A stretch of DNA of 64,000 nucleotides. Origin: Malurus cyaneus samueli (Eukaryota > Chordata > Aves > Passeriformes > Maluridae). The position numbers and the translations under genes were made by a program. The stretch covers positions 80,053,711 through 80,117,710 of the forward strand of contig CM019215.1 in NCBI GenBank assembly GCA_009741485.1, given 5' to 3'. Of this stretch, positions 59,301 through 64,000 are shown piece after piece; position 1 is the first letter of the stretch; the number at the start of each line of letters is the position of its first letter. Under the pieces are notes generated by a model. The model did not search any database and was not told the DNA's origin. It worked only from the letters and a program-made list of their open reading frames with translations.

Positions 59301-62300
59301 AATACAATTTTTCTGATGCTGGAGAATTTTCTCCAGCATAGGGAATGTTCACTATGGATGAGATATTGTTATTCTCATTATTCATCTTGAGATGTGCAAC
59401 AGGTTGAAGATTCTGTTTAGCATCTCTCTATAGCTTATTAAAGGTAAATCATGAATTCGTTAAAGTGGAATCCTTGTAACTGCAACTTGATAGAGTTTAG
59501 ACCACTTCTCTTGTTTCAAAAACTCTGAATAAAAAACATAAAGGCATGAAATATGAAACACTCATGTTTGCTCCTAGCATTTTTGACAATGAAGGGAAGT
59601 GCAGTACAAAAGTCTTGCTGAAGTTAAAGCCTCAGAAATCTTTCAAACAAACAATTCTGAAGAGTTGTAAATAGACCTGAGAATTCCAATTTCTGTAAAA
59701 CCATATCACAATATGAATACTTCACCTACCCCCACCACCTCTCCCTTGGGTATTAGGGCCATCTGAAAGCAGGGGGGGACCTGCATTTGATCCTTGCCTT
59801 CTCACCAGGTGCAGGAGTTTAGGGACTTGGACTTGGTAGGCTGTGTGCAGGAGGCAGCTTTTCCATGTCTGAATGCCAAGGACAATTTAAACATTTTATG
59901 TCTGCGTTCCCTGAAGAGTAGGAAACGTGTTGATGGGAGAGCAGTCTTTTTGTCAGATTTGGTCTAGGGGCCATCGCTTGTGCCCCACTGAACATTGTGG
60001 ACTTCCTAAAACAGGCATGAATTTTGCAGGGAATATCTCTTTCTCCAATCTCTAAGGGAACATGAATGTTGAATCCTTCAATTCTGCAGTATGTTTTTCT
60101 TCTTGTAGAGTTTTGTTCTTTTCCAAAGGTAATGCAGTTGGCACTTCATTTTTTTTTTCTTTGCTATTTACATAGAAGGGGTTTTTGCCATCTATTTTTC
60201 TGACTTTTGGAAGTACATCCACCTTGATAAATCCTGTGTATTTTGTGGGTTGTTGGGGGTTTTGTGTCTTTTTGCAGAGTGTTGCCTAGGCAAATCTCAA
60301 ACTTCCCAGAAATTGTCCTGGTAGATCTTATAACAAAGTACAGACTTCTTAAATGTACTAATTAAGTGGTTTGGAAGCATTTTTATTTCATTTCTGGTCA
60401 AAAGGTTATACTGTAAAATGCTATTCACAGCTCGGCAATGGAACATTACTTTTAGTATTTAATTTATAAATTCAAAACCTACAGCACAAATTTATCCTCT
60501 ACTCTCATAGTTCAGAAGCCTTTGGGATTACCCATGCAAATTAAAAGTGAAAATGGACTTTTCTCCCCAGTTTTCCCCACTTTAATAAAAAGAAAAGATT
60601 TGTATAAAAGGTGTAAATGAATGTGGATTTATGAAGTGAACTTCATTAAACTCTGCTTCAAATTACCTGTGTGCAAATTTAAAAAAAAAAAGTAAATGAA
60701 AAAAATACACTGATGAAATAATAATTTTGCTGTAGCTAAAGATTTATTCTATACACAGGATTATTCTCTATATTTTGATGGTTATATTAAACTTCTGGGG
60801 AAAACAATGAAGTTTGATAAGACGTAATCATCTTATCTTTATGACTGATGTTGTACCAGTGTATGTAAAATTAGCTGGAACAAAATTCAGGGCCTAAGCA
60901 TGGATATCATTACAAGTTAAATCTACAACTTCTTTGCTGAAATAAGATCACCAGTAGTTGTTCATATCAGCTCCAATCTTCAGGTCTTGGGTTAATCTGC
61001 ATGGAAACAGAGGTGAGCTTTGAAAGTGCTACACTGCAGTGATTACAACTTCATGCCTGGCGTCTCCAGACCTGTGCCCTTTGGAAAGGCAAACAGCGTT
61101 AAATTGCTGAGTAGGCAGAGCAAGTGTCAGTGACCCCAGCACAAAAGTGTACACATTATTTGTTTCTACCCCAACCAGCATCTGCTACACTAAGCTTAGG
61201 TCTGCAAGTTACAAGCAGTAGAGATTTTGACAAATTGAACTTTGCTGACAAATTGATGGAGGAAGCTAAGATATCTCAGCTAGCTAGAATTTTTTTATAA
61301 GGCTCCTCTTACTGTTTTTAAAAATGTTCCTCTTTCCTAATCTGTCACAGGGCTAGCCCATCTCATCAAACATTTCTCAGAATTCTACAAAAACCTGTGA
61401 AGTAACTGCTAGAAGAAGTGGCCAGAGCTTCTCTTGCTGGTCATTATTTTTCTACTATTTCGATATGTGTTGCTGTCATTTCATATTCTCACATTGTCTC
61501 TTGCCTTATGTTAAAATCACAAATTTTCTGGGATGTGGATACTCTTTTTGGTAAAAGTACATACAATGTCTGATACCAAGGGGTCTGTGAAACTTGTCAG
61601 CAGAAGTGGCAATGTATCACAAATGCAGGTATATGGGAAAAAAATGATTGAAATAGAGCATTTATGCATAGCATAACTTCTCAAGTATTTTCAGAAAGAC
61701 TAAATATAAGCTATTTATGTCATTAAACAGAGATTAGAGTTGCTACATATTTATGTCTAACTAGGAAAATCACTCTAATTGATTCAATCTTGGCTCAGAG
61801 CTTGAGCATAATATGTATGAAAATCAGAGCTTCTCTTATGTTTATGAAAGGATGAGAAAAATGATACATTGAGACGATGCTGCTTCAGGCTCAAGAATCT
61901 AAAAAATATGAAGATACTGGAGAGAGAATTGGAGTGTATAAGGATTTCTGTGGGCTTAGAAATCCATGCCATATTTTGTGGAAAGGAAAAAAAGCTATAA
62001 TTCTTGTGTACTTAATTATAGACATAGATGATTCAGTTTATGAACAAGACTCTCTCAACTCTTGTTCACATGTGCAGTGCAACAGAATGTGGTATAATTA
62101 TGACTTATTAAAATGTGATAATATTTTTAGAGACTTGGTAGGAGTCCAATTCCAGCAACCATTTTGCATGAATAGAGCTTGACCCTTCCACAGGTAGTAA
62201 ACATTTCCACTAATAAAGAGAAGCCAAAAATACTGCTTATGCCATTCCAATTAATAAACTTTAAATTGTCTATTTAATTACATATATTTATTGTCTATCT

Positions 62301-62415
62301 TAAAAATAAAATTATCTATTTTATTGCATGCAAAGCCGTCTTGTGAAAAACTAGCACTAAATAGTTTGATCCTGTTGCTAATAGTATGGTAAACTTGCTA
62401 AAATGTGTCAATATT
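56387..62415. other. Unique AT-rich DNA, no gene seen
   Basis: About 6 kb of intron-like sequence. A purine-rich A/G tract lies at 58674-58737, and a mildly G+C-richer patch at 59725-60000 has no open frame of note. No transposon end, RNA gene or domain was recognised. Confidence 0.5.
58674..58737. repeat. Polypurine A/G tract
   Basis: About 64 bases almost entirely A and G, with only two or three C. It reads as a decayed AAAAAG/AAAAGG repeat. Confidence 0.85.
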
Positions 62416-62592
62416 TCAGAATTACAGAATTATTAGAGTTGGAAAGGACTTCTGGACACCATCTAGCTCAATCCCTGTGCCAAGGCAGGGCCACCCAGGG
62501 AGGGTTATATGGGAGCACATCCAGGTGGGTTGTGAGTGTCTCCAGGGACAGAGAGACTCACCACCTCCCTGATAGCTGTTCCAGTGAACTGC
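62416..62592 (-). mobile_element. CR1 3' fragment, interrupted by ERV
   Basis: Antisense CR1 3' end: CAGAATTACAGAATTATTAG, then GTTGGAAAGGACTTCTGG, CACCATCTAGCTCAATCCC, GACTCACCACCTCCCTGATAG and CTGTTCCAGTG. Similarity ends abruptly where the retroviral LTR starts, so the ERV probably inserted into this CR1. Confidence 0.85.
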
Positions 62593-63009
62593 TGTAGAAA
62601 GCCACTATGAGGCCTAGGCCTGGTAAGGGCAGAGAAGACTCGTGAAGGTTCTGGAACAATCTGCACGTTGGCCAGTTGGCCAGCAGCGCAGGTGCTGTAC
62701 TGTTCCAGTAGGGTCTGTCTGAGTACCCCTGCGGGCCGTGAGAACACCAATGTAACTGTATGGCAAAGGGAGTCAGCACGAGCCTCCTGCAATGGCAGAA
62801 CTGCCATATAAGGGATTTTATAGCGTTAGTAAGGGCTATGTTAAGTTACCGTTATCTCTGTTACAAAAAGTGTTACGTTTGACCACCGTCACCATTACGA
62901 ACCAGGGGTATAAAAACCCCCGTACGCCACAATAAAGTTGAAGAGATTGCACATCAACCACGTCTACAGGTTTTTCTGTGTCTCTCCGTCTCTGCAAATG
63001 GCTCTGACA
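62593..63009 (+). mobile_element. ERV 5' LTR, alpharetrovirus-like, 417 bp
   Basis: The interval starts TGTAGA and ends CTGACA just before a tRNA-Trp-type PBS. It has a TATA box (TATAAAA, 62909-62915) and an AATAAA signal (62931-62936) about 16 bp later, the compact promoter/polyA layout of alpharetroviral LTRs, which leaves a short R and a U5 of about 70 bp. Its G+C is well above the surrounding DNA, and CpGs (GTACGCC, CACGTC) survive, suggesting a relatively young insertion. The start is inferred from the CR1 break and the TG dinucleotide. Confidence 0.8.
62909..62936 (+). promoter_or_regulatory. LTR TATA box and polyadenylation signal
   Basis: TATAAAAACCCCCGTACG followed by CCACAATAAAG. 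Transcription would start shortly after the TATA box, and AATAAA would direct 3' end formation in a 3' LTR. Confidence 0.75.
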
Positions 63010-63012
63010 AAT

Positions 63013-63030
63013 TGGTGACCCTGACGTGAT
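63013..63030 (+). promoter_or_regulatory. Primer-binding site, tRNA-Trp type
   Basis: TGGTGACCCTGACGTGAT differs at one position from the tRNA-Trp PBS used by avian sarcoma/leukosis viruses (TGGTGACCCCGACGTGAT, from memory). It lies three bases after the LTR's terminal CA. A second, related copy follows at 63046-63064. Confidence 0.85.
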
Positions 63031-63045
63031 TGGTGTCCGACAATT

Positions 63046-63064
63046 TGGTGAACGCCGACGTGAT
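63046..63064 (+). repeat. Second PBS-like motif in ERV leader
   Basis: TGGTGAACGCCGACGTGAT repeats the PBS 33 bases downstream with a few changes, and the flanks are similar too (GACAAATTGG before the first and GACAATTTGG before the second). It looks like a short tandem duplication of the LTR-PBS junction. Confidence 0.7.
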
Positions 63065-64000
63065 CGGAATGACACCGAAGTGGATCGGGACGGCAGACAT
63101 GCAGGTTGTGGTGCCGTAAGGCCACGGCTGGGGGACGTAAAACGTCAGGCCCGAAGAGTTCGGGACAGCAAAAGTGCCAGGACGGCACTGTGCCCTGAGT
63201 GCTTCACAGGAAGACTCAGCTGACAGGTTGTAAGGAGTTCGGGTCACTGGATTGGGAGATGTCAAAAGTGCTGGCGGGATTTACTGGTACCGTGACCTGG
63301 GTGCCTCGGAAGGAAGCATTTGGCCAACAACGCCACCGCGGGAGCCTAGGTGGAGATTGCTGCAGCACATTGGGATTATTATGGAAAGGCAGGCGGCTCA
63401 ATTACTTATATGCTTTTTAGAAAAGTGACAGGTTAGGGGATAAGATCTCCATAAGGAGATCCCAGAGATAATAATTATGCATACAGTCAGGGTTGTTTTA
63501 GAGATCCGGCCACCGTATTTAAAGTAGCCAAGTGGAGAAGATTCTCCAATAAAATTTGGGACGCTTTATCGGGTGATGATGGGACAGCAGTGAGGATGGG
63601 GAAATTGTATGCGATAGTTATTGGTGAAATATTTAGATATCAAGCAGAAAGAAAAGCGGCCCAGCAAATTGTCGCACAAGAGAGAAACTTAAAATCGATT
63701 TAAATTATTCCGGCTGTCCTCTACCCCCTATCGCGTGCTCCGTTAGGCTGCCACCCTCCGTGATCCCAGAGTCTAGTGGGCCTAACCCTGTACCTGGGAG
63801 TTTGGGGCCTACACGGCCATCCGCTCCGTCAGTGTTGCGGTCTTCCGCGCCGCCACCGTTCCGCCATTGCCGCCATGTTTTAGCGAGGCGAAGCGACCGG
63901 TAGAGGTCGCTCTGCAGGGTGGCCTGGGAAGCCCTGGGCCGGAAGGTGACTCGGCTACTGCCGTTACCTGGAAGAGAAGGGACATGTGGGCTTCTGTTAC
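63065..64000 (+). mobile_element. ERV leader and 5' interior, partial
   Basis: G+C-rich, CpG-rich sequence directly downstream of the LTR and PBS, running off the right edge. Frames are short (up to about 75 codons) and interrupted. About 63510-63700 has a plus-strand open stretch of Gag-matrix-like composition ending in a stop, and 63710-63900 is Pro/Arg-rich in one frame with a stop near 63900. No retroviral motif beyond the PBS is certain, so gag is either further downstream or broken here. Confidence 0.6.

Noticed and set aside
63510..63700. Calling an intact retroviral gag gene
   Set aside because: The open stretch is short and ends in a stop, and no diagnostic Gag motif is visible within the window.

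Overview
The window reads as AT-rich nuclear DNA from a bird, most likely a songbird. Antisense CR1 LINE fragments occur at five places, and at least two keep a recognisable avian CR1 3' terminus. There are several bird-type endogenous retrovirus (ERV) LTRs, one followed by a tRNA-Trp primer-binding site like that of alpharetroviruses. Very short open frames are set in long intron-like or gene-desert DNA. I find no bacterial gene organisation, no rRNA or CRISPR array, no convincing tRNA gene, and no host gene I can name. The longest open frames belong to decayed CR1 reverse transcriptase or lie in low-complexity DNA.

Layout. 1-1036: 5' end of a minus-strand ERV (446-bp LTR with perfect 8-bp terminal inverted repeats, tRNA-Arg-type PBS, leader running off the left edge). 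3336-4521: a second LTR, minus strand. 5684-6229: a third, smaller LTR-like unit. 8740-10000: minus-strand CR1 covering the endonuclease C-terminus to the start of the RT. 10-18.9 kb: mostly unremarkable unique sequence. 18917-20321: LTR of the same family as 3336-4521 but on the plus strand, still carrying a tRNA-Gly-type PBS and probably flanked by the 5-bp target duplication ACAAG. 20960-32690: a complex duplicated block, described below. 35441-36705: minus-strand CR1 with RT C-terminus and 3' end. 36.7-62.4 kb: intron-like DNA with simple repeats, one old CR1, and two possible coding exons at 45052-45123 and 55353-55408. 62416-64000: a CR1 fragment interrupted by a plus-strand alpharetrovirus-like ERV that continues past the right edge.

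The most striking structure is 21206-32690. A roughly 4.1-kb segment (A) occurs twice in direct orientation (23491-27552 and 28487-32680). A shorter segment (B) lies before the first copy, and its reverse complement (B') lies between the two copies. The first ~0.8 kb of A also occurs inverted to the left, at 21206-22286 (arm L), ending at a 25-N gap. The order is therefore L - gap - B - A1 - B' - A2. This fits a spacer (B) that can flip between inverted repeats (L and A), with both orientations laid end to end in the assembly. The copies differ mainly by single-base indels, which points to unpolished long-read gap filling or unmerged haplotypes at least as much as to a true segmental duplication. 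The L arm also carries a CR1 insertion that both A copies lack.

No gene system can be reconstructed here. The functional content I can argue for is retroelement sequence, a palindrome-rich possible regulatory segment at the end of A, and low-confidence splice-bounded exon candidates.
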